This document shows, in pieces, positions 38,534 through 47,522 of a stretch of 64,000 bases of DNA. The notes under the pieces were generated by a model, which saw only the letters and a program-made list of their open reading frames with translations, was not told the DNA's origin and did no database searches. Both the position numbers and the translations under genes were made by a program. Positions within the stretch are counted from its first letter, which is position 1, and each line of letters begins with the position of its first letter. The DNA comes from AP-15 sp963774345 (lineage in GTDB: Bacteria; Pseudomonadota; Alphaproteobacteria; ATCC43930; CGMCC-115725), in contig CAVZFB010000028.1 in NCBI GenBank assembly GCA_963774345.1, forward strand, positions 124,001 through 188,000. The letters are read 5' to 3'.

Positions 38534-39961
38534 ATGCTTCGATTTTGCTCCCACCAAGCATCGTATCGGTTCTCGCGACGCTTGCTCGTTGGATTGTGCG
38601 TTGCCGCGCTCGGTCTCGGTCTCACATGCGGGACAGGGGTAGCGGCGCCCGTGCCTCAGGTGAGTAGTGCACCGGCTGAAGATTTCTGCGCATCGGGTAG
38701 GTCCGGACGGATCCTGCGCGGGGATCCGTCGAACTATCGCAGGTTGCTTCCAACGCTTACGCCTGGCGACACCCTGCTTCTCGCACCCGGTCCATATCGA
38801 CTGCTGACGATTGCGCACATCAACGGTGCGCCCGGCCGCTGCATTACCATAACTGGTCCGGCGACAGGTCCGCGCGCGGTAATCGTTGGCGCGATCGGAT
38901 CCAATACCGTCAACATCGTTGATTCGAGCTACGTCGTCGTCAGCAATCTCACGATCGACAGCCGCGGCATTCCCGGTGCAGATGGAATCAAGGCGCCGGT
39001 CACGCCGCATCCTGCGACGCATCACATCGTGCTCGACAACAACCTTATCGTCGGCGCCGGAGCCAATCAGCAGAATGACGGGATCTCGACCAAGACCCCG
39101 ACTTGGAATTGGATCATCCGCCGCAACACGATCGTCGCTGCGGGGACCGCGATCTATCTCGGAGATTCCGACGGCGGCCAACCCTTTGTCGCCGGGATCA
39201 TCGAAAACAATCTGGTCCTGGATCCTATCGGTTATTGCATGGAGATAAAATTTCAGCTGGCTCGCCCGGCTCTAGCCGGCATGCCCGAGGGACCGCAATC
39301 GACGATTATCCGCAACAATGTATTCATCAAGGACGACCGCCTGTCACCCGAGGGCAACCGGCCTAACCTGTTGGTCGGCGGCTTCCCGGATACCGGCTCC
39401 GGCTCGCAAGATCTCTACCAAATATACGGCAATCTCTTAGTTCATAATCCCCGTGAGGCACTCTTTCAAGGCTCGGGCCGCATCAGTTTTCACGATAACA
39501 TACTCGTTGACGGGCAATATGCGGCCGCTGCCTTTCACGATCACGACTTGCCGCTCAGGCTGGCGCATGTCTACAACAACACGATCTATTCGTCGCAAAC
39601 CGGCATAAGCGTCGGGAGCCGGGCACGCGAAGGCGCAACTGTGCTGGGCAATCTTGTGTTCGCGTCGACGCCAATTTCCGGGATCGGCATCGACGAGAAA
39701 GATAATCTCGTCGCTCAGACGGACGAGGCGCGGCAATATGTCGGGACGCCGGCAACCCAGCTGGGGGTAATGGATTTCTTCCCCCGCCCTGGGAAAGTCA
39801 GCGGCGTACCGCTCGATCTGGCGCCCTTCGCGGCCGAGCTCGACTTCGACCGCGATTTCAACGGCATCAGCAAGGACGATCGCAGGTTCCGCGGGGCCTA
39901 TGCCGGCGAGGGAACAAACTCTGGGTGGCGGTTGCAGGCGCAAATCAAGCCCGAGAACTAA
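38534..39961 (+). CDS. secreted right-handed parallel beta-helix protein
   Basis: The 475-residue protein has a signal peptide (LLVGLCVAALGLGLTCGTGVAA, residues about 17-38). Beta-helix coils follow with asparagine ladders, for example GSNTVNIVDSSYVVVSNLTID, HHIVLDNNLIVGAGAN, RRNTIVAAGTAIYLGDSD and STIIRNNVFIKDD. Such folds include pectate lyases, chondroitinases and other polysaccharide-active proteins, but no catalytic set is recognisable, so function is unassigned. It diverges from the trp leader across an 80-base gap. It seems not to belong to the trp functions around it and is probably an accessory gene. Confidence 0.75.
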   Translation: MLRFCSHQASYRFSRRLLVGLCVAALGLGLTCGTGVAAPVPQVSSAPAEDFCASGRSGRILRGDPSNYRRLLPTLTPGDTLLLAPGPYRLLTIAHINGAPGRCITITGPATGPRAVIVGAIGSNTVNIVDSSYVVVSNLTIDSRGIPGADGIKAPVTPHPATHHIVLDNNLIVGAGANQQNDGISTKTPTWNWIIRRNTIVAAGTAIYLGDSDGGQPFVAGIIENNLVLDPIGYCMEIKFQLARPALAGMPEGPQSTIIRNNVFIKDDRLSPEGNRPNLLVGGFPDTGSGSQDLYQIYGNLLVHNPREALFQGSGRISFHDNILVDGQYAAAAFHDHDLPLRLAHVYNNTIYSSQTGISVGSRAREGATVLGNLVFASTPISGIGIDEKDNLVAQTDEARQYVGTPATQLGVMDFFPRPGKVSGVPLDLAPFAAELDFDRDFNGISKDDRRFRGAYAGEGTNSGWRLQAQIKPEN

Positions 39962-40025
39962 TCCTCAAAATTCTGTGCACGTTCGTGGGAGTGCTGTGGC
40001 TGTCCCGCCGCGTCTGGACGATCCG

Positions 40026-41162
40026 TCAGCGAGCGTCCCCGTCCTCGGCTGTGCGGTACCGGACTACGGCGCTGACCGGTACGAGGATGAGACCCTTACC
40101 CGCCAGACTCGGCAGCCATGCCCGCAACGCCGCCATGGTCGTGTCGTGAGCATGCCCGATGGCGATGGCGCTGCCGCGCCGGCGAGCCACCTCTTCGACT
40201 TCGGCAAGCTGGCGGGAGATTGCAGCCGGGGCGAGATCGTCGTCGAGGAACACGTCGCGCCCGGCGTGCGGTACACCGTCGGCCGCCGCCAGGCCGAACC
40301 CGACACTCCTGGCCGTCGTCCGCGAATCGAGAAAGACGAGACCGCGGGCGCGAAGTTCCTCGATAACCGGAGTCATTGCAGACCGATCCGCGGTGAATTT
40401 GCTGCCCATATGGTTATTGATGCCGACATAGCCGTCGAATCGGTCGAGCCCCCAGCGCAGCCGATCGAGGATCTCTTCCCGCGACAGCGAGGTGTAGAGC
40501 GCGTGTGGACCGGGGTCCTCGCGCCGGTCGACCGCTTCCATCGGCACATGCACCAGCAGCTCGTGACCGGCCCGGTGCGCCGCTTCGGTCTGCTCCGCGA
40601 GGTCGGGGGCATAGGTCATAAACGACATTGTGACCGGCCCGGGGAGCCGGATTGCCGAGGCGGTCCGCGCCCGGTCGAGACCGAGATCGTCGAGCACGAT
40701 CGCGACGAGCGGCCGATTGCCGCTCGGTGGCGCCGGCACCGCAAACCGTAGCCATGCCGGCTCGCCGCGCGGCAGCGCGGGCAATGGCGGCGGCGGGCGC
40801 AATGACGCCTGCTGCATCGGGCTCGGCGCAACGACAGCCCTCCCAGATGAGAGGGTCAACCGCGCCGTGGGCGGGGCGGGAGGCGGGGAAGGAGCAGCTT
40901 TCGCCGCGATCATCCGCGGCGCATTCGTTCCCGGCGCTTTTTGCTCGTGACGGGTTGGAAGCGTCGCCAGAAAGATTCCGCCGCCCGTTAAAGCCAGCAG
41001 AAACAGGAAACCGAGCGGGGGATGCTTGCTGCGGAGCCGCCGCCAGGTCCGCGTGAGCCGACGCCGCCCACCCTTTGCCAATCGACCGATCCGACGACGA
41101 GACCGCACCCCCCTGCCCTCAGATGGTTTACATCGGTCCGGCATAGCGGGGTTGGTGTCCAA
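40026..41162 (-). CDS. divergent polysaccharide deacetylase (YibQ/DUF610 family)
   Basis: The 378-residue protein has an arginine-rich cytoplasmic N-terminus, one membrane helix (LGFLFLLALTGGGIFLATLP), a Pro/Ala-rich linker and the extracytoplasmic catalytic-like domain. The latter contains VAIVLDDLGLDRARTA, HELLVHVPMEA, GINNHMGSKFT and FLDSRTTA, matching the YibQ family (NodB-like fold with an altered active site). The family probably acts on cell-wall or exopolysaccharide substrates. It is transcribed convergently with the beta-helix gene and divergently from trpD. Confidence 0.85.
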   Translation of the reverse strand: MDTNPAMPDRCKPSEGRGVRSRRRIGRLAKGGRRRLTRTWRRLRSKHPPLGFLFLLALTGGGIFLATLPTRHEQKAPGTNAPRMIAAKAAPSPPPAPPTARLTLSSGRAVVAPSPMQQASLRPPPPLPALPRGEPAWLRFAVPAPPSGNRPLVAIVLDDLGLDRARTASAIRLPGPVTMSFMTYAPDLAEQTEAAHRAGHELLVHVPMEAVDRREDPGPHALYTSLSREEILDRLRWGLDRFDGYVGINNHMGSKFTADRSAMTPVIEELRARGLVFLDSRTTARSVGFGLAAADGVPHAGRDVFLDDDLAPAAISRQLAEVEEVARRRGSAIAIGHAHDTTMAALRAWLPSLAGKGLILVPVSAVVRYRTAEDGDAR

Positions 41163-41238
41163 ATGTCGAGACCAGCCCGTAATCTCAGCTTTGCCCGACG
41201 ACCATAAGTCTGCTCCGGAGCGATGATTTTGCAGCGGT

Positions 41239-41260
41239 CCGGACGCAGCGTTCCGTCCGG
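41239..41260. repeat. inverted repeat in the deacetylase/trpD divergent gap
   Basis: CCGGACG and CGTCCGG form a perfect 7-bp stem with an 8-base loop (CAGCGTTC). It lies 97 bases before trpD and 77 bases before the deacetylase start, so it could be an operator for either promoter or a hairpin in one transcript. No T-run follows on either strand. Confidence 0.4.
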
Positions 41261-41356
41261 CGGCGCAGGCTGATATAAGAGGGCTTGATTGCAGGCGAAT
41301 CCGCTGAAGCTGCGAATCGATGATTTTCTCTGCTCGGTGACCGCGGAAACTGACGC

Positions 41357-42408
41357 ATGAATGCCGCCACCGTCGATCTCAAATCGTTGCTCTCGCTGGT
41401 CGCACAGGGGCGCAGCCTCAGCGAGAGCGAGGCCGAAGCGGCGTTCGACATCATCATGAGCGGCGACGCCACACCGTCGCAAATGGGCGCGTTTCTGATG
41501 GCCTTGCGGGTGCGCGGCGAGACCGTCGACGAAATCGCCGGCGCGGCGCGGATTATGCGGGCAAAGGCGGTCGCGATCGACGCGCCCGCGGGGACGATCG
41601 ACACCTGCGGCACCGGCGGCGATTCCTCGGGCAGCTTCAACATCTCGACCGCGAGCGCATTGGTGGTCGCCGGTTGCGGCGTCCCGGTCGCCAAGCACGG
41701 CAACCGCGCGCTTTCGTCGAAATCGGGCTCGGCCGATGTGCTGACCGCGCTCGGCGTCAACATCGATGCCGACCTCTCCATCGTGCGCGCCTGCCTGTGG
41801 GAGATCGGCATCGGCTTTCTGATGGCGCCGCGTCACCACAGCGCCACCCGCCATGTGGCGCCGACCCGTGTCGAACTCGGCACCCGGACAATATTCAATC
41901 TATTAGGTCCGCTGTCGAACCCGGCTCATGCGCGCCGCCAGCTCGCCGGGGTATTCGCCCCCGAATGGGTGCGGCCGATGGCCGAGGTGCTCGACCGGCT
42001 CGGCGGCGACCGCGCCTGGGTCGTGCATGGCGACGGGCTCGACGAGCTGACCACAACGGGCCCGACGACGGTCGCCGCGCTCGACAACGGCAAGGTCGAA
42101 ACCTTTGAGATCACCGCCGCGGATGCCGGACTGCCGTCTGGGCGGCTCGAAGATCTGCGCGGCGGCGCGCCCGCGCACAATGCACGGCTGATGCAAGACC
42201 TGCTCGCCGGCTTCGGCGGACCGTTGCGCGATGTTGTGCTGTTGAACAGCGCCGCCGCGTTGCTGATCGCCGGCCGCGCCGACGAACCTCTATGAGGGTG
42301 TCGAGCTTGCCGCCCGCTCGATCGATTCGAGGCGCGGCGCGCCGCGTGCTCGACGATCTCGTCGCGCGCACGAACGCGCCGGCAGAGACCGCGGAGGCCA
42401 CCCGATGA
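41357..42408 (+). CDS. trpD: anthranilate phosphoribosyltransferase (frame breaks near the end)
   Basis: TrpD joins phosphoribosyl pyrophosphate to anthranilate. The protein has AAFDIIMSGDATPSQMGAFL, the PRPP-binding DTCGTGGDSSGSFNISTASA, KHGNRALSSKSGSADVL and FNLLGPLSNPA, then VVHGDGLDELT. The first frame ends at 42295, shortly after ALLIAGRAD. Reading YEGVELAARSIDSRRGA in a second frame and VLDDLVARTNAPAETAEATR in a third restores a normal C-terminus ending at TGA 42406-42408. The true stop overlaps the trpC start (ATGA). trpEG is on the other strand about 3 kb to the left, so the trp genes are split. Confidence 0.94.
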
Positions 42409-43198
42409 GCGACGTGCTCGACCGCATCTGCGCCGACAAGCGCGCCCACGTCGCCCGCGCCAAGGCGGCGGTCCCGGAGGCGGCGCTGGTGGCCAGCCTC
42501 GCCGCGGCGCCACCGGTCCGTCCGTTTGCGGCGGCGCTCGAGCAACATCTCGCGGCGGGCCGATACGGCCTGATCGCCGAAATCAAAAAGGCCTCGCCGA
42601 GCGCCGGGCTGATCCGGGCGGATTTCGATCCGCCGAACTGGCGCGCGCCTATGCGGCCGGCGGCGCCACCTGTCTTTCGGTGCTGACCGACATCCCCTAT
42701 TTCCAAGGCAGCGATGACGATCTGCGGATGGCGCGGAACGCCGCCTCGCCTGCCGGTGCTGCGCAAGGATTTCATCCTCGACCCGTACCAGATCATAGAA
42801 AGCCGTCATATCGGCGCCGATTGCGTGCTGCTGATCATGGCGGCGCTGTCGCGATGCCGCGGCTCGCGAGTTGGCCGCCGCCGCGGTCGAGCACGGGCTC
42901 GATGTGCTGGCTGAGGTGCATGATCAGCGCCGAACTCGAGCGTGCGCTGTTGCTTGGCGTGCGGCTGATCGGCATCAACAACCGCAACCTGAAGACCTTA
43001 GCGTCGATCTCGGCACGACCGAAAGGCTGGCGCCGGAGGTGCCGCGCGACCGCATCGTCGTCGCCGAAAGCGGGATTCGCAGCCCCGACGATCTCGATCG
43101 TCTCGCGGCATCTGGAGCACAGTGCTTTCTCGTCGGCGAGACGCTGATGCGCGCAGTCCGACGTCGCCGCTGCGACGCGCCGCCTGCTCGGCCTCCCC
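42405..43198 (+). CDS. trpC: indole-3-glycerol phosphate synthase (many frame breaks)
   Basis: The pieces are collinear with TrpC but scattered over the three frames. In order they are VLDRICADKRAHVA and GLIAEIKKASPSAGLIRADFD; LSVLTDIPYFQGSDDDLRMA; LPVLRKDFILDPYQIIESRH; then HGLDVLAEVHD, IGINNRNLKTL, ERLAPEVPRDRIVVAESGIR and GAQCFLVGETLMR. Catalytic residues (EIKKASPS lysine, RKDF lysine, INNRNL, AESGI) are all represented, so the gene is probably functional and the frame breaks are sequence errors. No stop codon is visible between its expected end (AAATRRLLGLP) and moaC, so the end coordinate is approximate. Confidence 0.88.
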
Positions 43199-43234
43199 GA
43201 ATTCACCCATCTCGACGCTCAGGGCCGCGCCCGC

Positions 43235-43671
43235 ATGGTCGATGTGTCCGAGAAGGATGAAACCGATCGCGTTGCCGTCGCCGGCGCGCGGGTCGTCATG
43301 CGCCCGCAGACGCTCGAACGCATCCGCGCCGGCGACGTTGCCAAGGGCGACGTGCTCGCGGTCGCGCGGCTTGCCGGCATCATGGCGGCAAAGCGCACCG
43401 CCGAGCTGATCCCGTTGTGCCATCCGCTGGCCTTGACCTCGGTCGAGGTGGATCTCGCCTGCGTGCCCGAGCGCAGCGCGGTCGAGATCACCGCCACCTG
43501 CCGCTTGCGCGGGCGCACCGGGGTCGAGATGGAGGCGCTGACGGCGGCGAGCATCGCGGCGCTGACGATCTATGACATGTGTAAGGCCGTCGATCGCGGG
43601 ATGATCGTCACCGATCTCCGGCTATTGCGCAAATCTGGCGGCAAATCAGGAGATTGGGAGGCAGTCCGTGA
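43235..43671 (+). CDS. moaC: cyclic pyranopterin monophosphate synthase MoaC (start and stop obscured)
   Basis: MoaC makes cyclic pyranopterin monophosphate for the molybdenum cofactor. AELIPLCHPLALTSVEVDL, VEMEALTAASIAALTIYDM and CKAVDRGMIVTDLRLL are intact. ATG 43235 is the first in frame. The family's usual N-terminal residues (LPEFTHLDAQGRAR) are encoded just upstream in the same frame without a visible start codon. At the 3' end the frame runs on without a stop. The expected stop is the TGA at 43669-43671, which overlaps the GTG of moeA but is one frame away, again suggesting an indel. Confidence 0.88.
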
Positions 43672-44882
43672 TTTCGGTCGAAGAAGCCCTGACCCGGCTA
43701 CTGGCTCTGGTCGAGGCCTTGCCGCCCGAGCAGATTTCGCTCGCCGACGGGCTCGGCCGGGTTCTCGCCGAGGACGTCTCGGCGCGTCGCACCCAGCCGC
43801 CCTTCGCGGTCTCGGCGATGGACGGCTATGCCGTGCGCGCCGACGATCTGGCGCGGATGCCGGTCGAATTGCGCATCGTCGCCGAGGTGCCGGCCGGAGC
43901 CGGGTTCGGCGGCCATGTCGGCCCGGGCGAGGCGGCGCGGATCTTTACCGGAGCGCCGATGCCGGCCGGCACCGACACGATCGTGATCCAGGAGGACACG
44001 GAACGCCTGGGCGACCGTGTGCGCGTGCTCGAAGGGGCGCCGCGCGGCCGTTATGTGCGCCGCGAGGGCCTCGATTTCGCCGAGGGCGAGGCGTTGCTGA
44101 ACGCCGGCAGGCGGCTCAGCGCGCGCGACGTTGGTCTGTTGGCGGCGATGAACCGCCCTTGGCTCTTTGTCCATCGCCGGCCGCGCATCGGCATCCTGTC
44201 GACCGGCGACGAGATCGTCATGCCGGGCGATCCGATCGGGCCGCATCAGATCGTCAGCTCGAACAGCTTGGCGCTCGCCGCGTTCGTCACCGCTTGCGGC
44301 GGGGTCGCGGTATCGGTCGGCAACGCGCCGGACGACCCCGAGGCGCTGCGCCGCATCGCCGCGGCAACCAGCGGCGTCGACTTGTTGGTCACGACCGGCG
44401 GGGCTTCGGTCGGCGAGCACGATCTGGTGCGCGAGGCGCTGGCCGTGGACGGGTTCGAGCTCGATTTCTGGCAGATCGCGATGCGACCCGGAAAGCCGTT
44501 GATGGTCGGCCGCTACCGCGGGACGCCGATGCTCGGGCTGCCCGGCAACCCGGTGTCGACCTTTGTCTGCGCGATGCTGTTCCTCAAGCCGGCGATCGAG
44601 CGGTTGAGCGGCCTTTCTGCGACCGCGGAACCCGTGGCGACCGCGCGGCTCGGTGCGGCCTTGGAGGGAAATGATCGGCGCCAGGATTATCTGCGAGCCC
44701 GGCTCGGCCGTACTGCCGACGGCGTCGAGGAGGTGTTTGCGTTCGACGTCCAGGACAGCTCGATGATGCGGCTGCTCTCGGCCGCCGACTGCCTGATCCT
44801 GCGCCCGCCGCACGCCCCTGCCGCCGCGCTCGGCAGCATTGTACCGATCATTCGCTTTCCGACGGGAGCTTGGCCGATCTGA
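43668..44882 (+). CDS. moeA: molybdopterin molybdenumtransferase MoeA
   Basis: The 404-residue protein inserts molybdate into adenylylated molybdopterin. It has SAMDGYAVRADDLA, GEAARIFTGAPMPAGTDTIV, RPRIGILSTGDEIV, SSNSLALAAFV, TTGGASVGEHDLV and MRPGKPLMVGRYRG followed by LPGNPVSTFVCAMLF. The start is GTG at 43668 (GTG ATT TCG GTC GAA), overlapping the likely moaC stop. It follows trpC-moaC and precedes lexA, a common alphaproteobacterial order. Confidence 0.95.
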   Translation: MISVEEALTRLLALVEALPPEQISLADGLGRVLAEDVSARRTQPPFAVSAMDGYAVRADDLARMPVELRIVAEVPAGAGFGGHVGPGEAARIFTGAPMPAGTDTIVIQEDTERLGDRVRVLEGAPRGRYVRREGLDFAEGEALLNAGRRLSARDVGLLAAMNRPWLFVHRRPRIGILSTGDEIVMPGDPIGPHQIVSSNSLALAAFVTACGGVAVSVGNAPDDPEALRRIAAATSGVDLLVTTGGASVGEHDLVREALAVDGFELDFWQIAMRPGKPLMVGRYRGTPMLGLPGNPVSTFVCAMLFLKPAIERLSGLSATAEPVATARLGAALEGNDRRQDYLRARLGRTADGVEEVFAFDVQDSSMMRLLSAADCLILRPPHAPAAALGSIVPIIRFPTGAWPI

Positions 44883-44920
44883 TCGGCTGCCTGCACTCAA
44901 ATTTGATCCCCCCGCGGTAC

Positions 44921-44949
44921 TTGACGCGCCGCGCGAACCAAAGTAGAAC
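44921..44949 (+). promoter_or_regulatory. lexA promoter with LexA (SOS) box
   Basis: TTGACG at 44921-44926 and TAGAAC at 44944-44949 form a -35/-10 pair with 17-base spacing. GAAC-N7-GAAC (44935-44949) is the alphaproteobacterial LexA operator and covers the spacer and -10. The lexA ATG follows 46 bases later, so LexA should repress its own gene here. Confidence 0.85.
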
Positions 44950-44995
44950 GAACTCAGCGTTTAGGATTTGTTCCCACTGCCCGAATGGGGGTTTC

Positions 44996-45700
44996 ATGCT
45001 GACCGTAAAGCAGCGCGAGTTGCTGCTCTTCATAAACCAGCGGCTGACCGCAACCGGGGTGTCGCCGTCGTTCGACGAGATGAAGGATGCCCTGCACCTC
45101 AGGTCCAAATCGGGGATTCACCGGCTCGTCGGCGGGCTCGAAGAGCGCGGTTTCATCCGTCGCCTGCCGCATCGGGCGCGGGCATTGGAGGTGATCAAAT
45201 TGCCCGAGGAGAGCGCCGCCGGGGTGGCAGGCGACCGCGGCAGATTCTCGCCGACCGTGATTCGCGGCGACTTCAAAGCCTCGCTGCCGGGCGCTCCGGT
45301 CGCTCCCGATGTCGAGGCGGTCGATCTGCCGCTCTATGGCCGAATCGCCGCCGGTACCCCAATCGAAGCGCTACGCGACCAGAGCGCGACGGTCGGCGTC
45401 CCGGCGAGCCTGCTCGGCCATGGGAGCGAGCACTACGCGCTCGAAGTTGCCGGCGACAGCATGATCGAGGCCGGTATCCTCGACGGCGACACCGTGATCA
45501 TCGAGCGCGGCGATAGCGCCGAAAACGGCGCTGTTGTCGTGGCTCTCGTCGACAAAGAAGAGGTCACCCTGAAGCGGCTGCGCCGGCGCGGCGCCTCGAT
45601 CGCACTCGAACCGGCGAACAAGGCGTATGAAACCCGGATCTTCGGCCCCGACCGGGTCGAGGTTCAGGGCCGCCTCGTCGGCCTGCTGCGCCGCTACTAA
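44996..45700 (+). CDS. lexA: LexA repressor
   Basis: The 234-residue protein has a winged helix N-terminus (TVKQRELLLFINQRL, then GVSPSFDEMKDALHLRSKSG), the cleavage-site Ala-Gly in GRIAAGTP, the catalytic serine in VAGDSMIEAGILDGD and the lysine in EVTLKRLRR. It represses the SOS regulon and self-cleaves when RecA is activated. The start ATG at 44996 follows the operator region; the frame is open further upstream without homology. It is the last gene of the trpDC-moaC-moeA-lexA run. Confidence 0.97.
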   Translation: MLTVKQRELLLFINQRLTATGVSPSFDEMKDALHLRSKSGIHRLVGGLEERGFIRRLPHRARALEVIKLPEESAAGVAGDRGRFSPTVIRGDFKASLPGAPVAPDVEAVDLPLYGRIAAGTPIEALRDQSATVGVPASLLGHGSEHYALEVAGDSMIEAGILDGDTVIIERGDSAENGAVVVALVDKEEVTLKRLRRRGASIALEPANKAYETRIFGPDRVEVQGRLVGLLRRY

Positions 45701-45898
45701 CGGCTGCCGCCGCCCGGTACACGGCAGGGCATCAGCAGCAGGGTCCCCTCCCCTCGCCCCATCGCGGCCCAGACCGGCTGTTCGCCACGCGCTCTTTCCT
45801 TTGAGTCCTGTTACGGACGCTCGAGCGCCGCCGCGGAATTCGTTACGATACGCGATAGAAGCCGTCCGCACGCTGGAGAAGGCTGCAGCGGAGTAGAA

Positions 45899-46516
45899 AT
45901 GGTTCGCGAGAACCAGAACCTTGCGATCCGGCGATCACGATCGCACATTTGCGGATCGCTTGGGTTATGGCCCGATGACATGCCTGACACATTAGACGCT
46001 TCGCAGTACGAGTTCCCTTTAGCCGCATTGATCGATGCAACCGAATGGACGGAGGCGGCGAGCGGATGGGCCAAACTCCGTTCTGCGCAGGAAAGAGCGA
46101 TTGCGGCCCTGGAAAATCGCCGCGTTGAGCTCAACAGCCTCTATGAGCGAGCAGTTGCACCGGATACGAGTTGGGAAGAAATCACCCAGGTAGCCTCAAT
46201 AATCGGCGAATGGGGGCGCGTCGCAGCTGAAAAACTTTATCCTCAGATTGCAGCGCTGCAGCAAAAACTCGCGGCTCCGGAGAACTACATGCCCCCGGAG
46301 GTCCGACTAACACGTCAGGAAAGCGTGAAAGTTGCCGAGAGTTGGCTTGCGCTCTATCGTGACCTTTGCAACAAGCTGCACAGATTAGCAGCGGAGCGGC
46401 GACCTACCGATGTAGTTTTGCTCGCGCGGCTGGCCGCGGTCGAAATTGACCACGGGGAATTAACCCGCGAGATTATCTCTCGCTTCCCCAAAATTCTTTC
46501 AGAACTTGCCAAATGA
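45899..46516 (+). CDS. unrecognised helical protein coupled to a Doc toxin
   Basis: The 205-residue protein is mostly helical by composition. A likely coiled coil runs through the AQERAIAALENRRVELNSLYE region, followed by IIGEWGRVAAEKLYPQIAAL and ESWLALYRDLCNKLHRLAAE. No DNA-binding motif of the Phd/AbrB type is evident. Its last 11 bases overlap the start of the Doc-like gene, so it sits exactly where a cognate antitoxin would. An internal ATG at 45980 (MPDTLDASQYEF) could be the true start, giving 178 residues. Base composition is lower in GC than the flanking trp/mo genes, consistent with acquisition. I do not recognise its family. Confidence 0.65.
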   Translation: MVRENQNLAIRRSRSHICGSLGLWPDDMPDTLDASQYEFPLAALIDATEWTEAASGWAKLRSAQERAIAALENRRVELNSLYERAVAPDTSWEEITQVASIIGEWGRVAAEKLYPQIAALQQKLAAPENYMPPEVRLTRQESVKVAESWLALYRDLCNKLHRLAAERRPTDVVLLARLAAVEIDHGELTREIISRFPKILSELAK

Positions 46517-46901
46517 TCCTCAATGGCTGTCCGCGGAGACAGTCATCGACATCAATCGAGCGGTCGTAGCTGTCACCGGAGAGCCGCATTTCCTCTGTGA
46601 TCCAGGTTTGCTCGAGGGCGCCTTGGCACGTCCGCGAAATGCATTCGCCTATGGTGAAGAGGATATCGCGGCCCTCGCTGTCCGGCTGCTTGCGGGCGTT
46701 GCTCAAGCGCACGCATTTACGCAAGGAAACAAGCGCACCTGCTTCGTGACAATGGTGCAGTTCCTGAAGGTCAATGGCTACGATCTTGCGATCGACGACA
46801 CACAGGGCTGGGCGGATGCAGTCATCGCACTCGTCGAGCATCGCTCGACCGAAGAGGATTTTGTGCGGGCGATCCGGCCATTCGTCATCTCGGCCGGGTA
46901 A
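46506..46901 (+). CDS. Doc/Fic-type toxin
   Basis: The 131-residue protein fits the death-on-curing family. It has VIDINRAVVAVTGEPHFLCD, LLEGALARPRNAFAYGEEDI, LAVRLLAGVAQAHAFTQGNK and RTCFVTMVQFLKVNGYDL. The Fic motif reads HAFTQGNKRT, so His, Phe, Gly, Asn, Lys and Arg are kept but the acidic residue usually before GN is Gln. Doc proteins inactivate EF-Tu by phosphorylation; others adenylylate. The TTG at 46506 is the likely start, overlapping the upstream gene. The usual Phd antitoxin is missing. Confidence 0.85.
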   Translation: MPNDPQWLSAETVIDINRAVVAVTGEPHFLCDPGLLEGALARPRNAFAYGEEDIAALAVRLLAGVAQAHAFTQGNKRTCFVTMVQFLKVNGYDLAIDDTQGWADAVIALVEHRSTEEDFVRAIRPFVISAG

Positions 46902-47522
46902 GCCAAACTAATGACTCTCTGTCTGGGCTTCGGCTACTCAAATGGCCGCATTCGGGTGATATCAGCAAACTTCCGAAGCGATTTTGGCAGATCGGCTTTC
47001 GATGAGAACAGACCAACTTCCCGAGAGTTCTTCATTGGCCGGCCGGCGCCTCCTTTCATCGTTGCATCGCGAGCGCGGATTGCGGCAAAAGTCGGAGGCT
47101 TTCGCGCCGGCTGACCACATGTAATGCTCGTGTATCTGCAGGTGAAGGCACAGAACTCTCGGGCCGGCCCGCCGTGCAAACTGGCAGAGGATCAGGCGGG
47201 ATATCGCGATGCGCCACGCACGCATCCCGACCCAAAGGCGCTTGCGTCCGCTTCGCGTTGCCGCTAGGGTAATTTTCATGATCCGCGGCAAGGCCCTCTG
47301 CGGCCCCCCATATTGCGCGCGATTTTGGTACTGCCGGTACATGACGGCGGCCTAGGATCACGCGTTTGCGTTTTTTCCAAAGCCGCCTTACCGAGGCGGC
47401 TTTCGTGTTTCAAGCTCTCGCTGATCCGAATGTCGCCGATGGTGGAGCGGCCTCCAACCTGGAGGTGATGCATGACCCGGTCGACCCCAAAACGCGACGA
47501 GAAGGCGAGGAGGAATAACAAC
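46902..47522. other. 621-base stretch without a convincing gene
   Basis: Only short frames are present here (longest about 125 residues on the minus strand), with none of recognisable content. The stretch has lower GC in its first half and looks like the end of the Doc-containing insertion. The second half holds the terminator-like hairpin at 47379-47403 and, at the very end, the ribosome-binding site of the DAHP synthase gene (GGAGGAATAACAAC-ATG). Confidence 0.6.
47379..47403. terminator. perfect 10-bp hairpin, likely terminator
   Basis: AAAGCCGCCT and AGGCGGCTTT pair perfectly around TACCG; TTTCGTGTTT follows on the plus strand, and A/T-rich TTTTTTCC lies just before. It could end a transcript from the Doc region or act in the leader of the DAHP synthase gene, whose start is 120 bases downstream. 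Confidence 0.6.

Noticed and set aside
43235..44674. A single 479-residue MoaC-MoeA fusion reading
   Set aside because: After MoaC the frame becomes an Arg/Ala-rich mirror of moeA; moeA itself is open and complete in another frame, so this is a missing stop caused by an indel.
46911..47342. Short frames after the Doc gene (plus 46911-47114, minus 46962-47342)
   Set aside because: Neither has a ribosome-binding site, motif or family resemblance, and they overlap on opposite strands; kept as non-coding.
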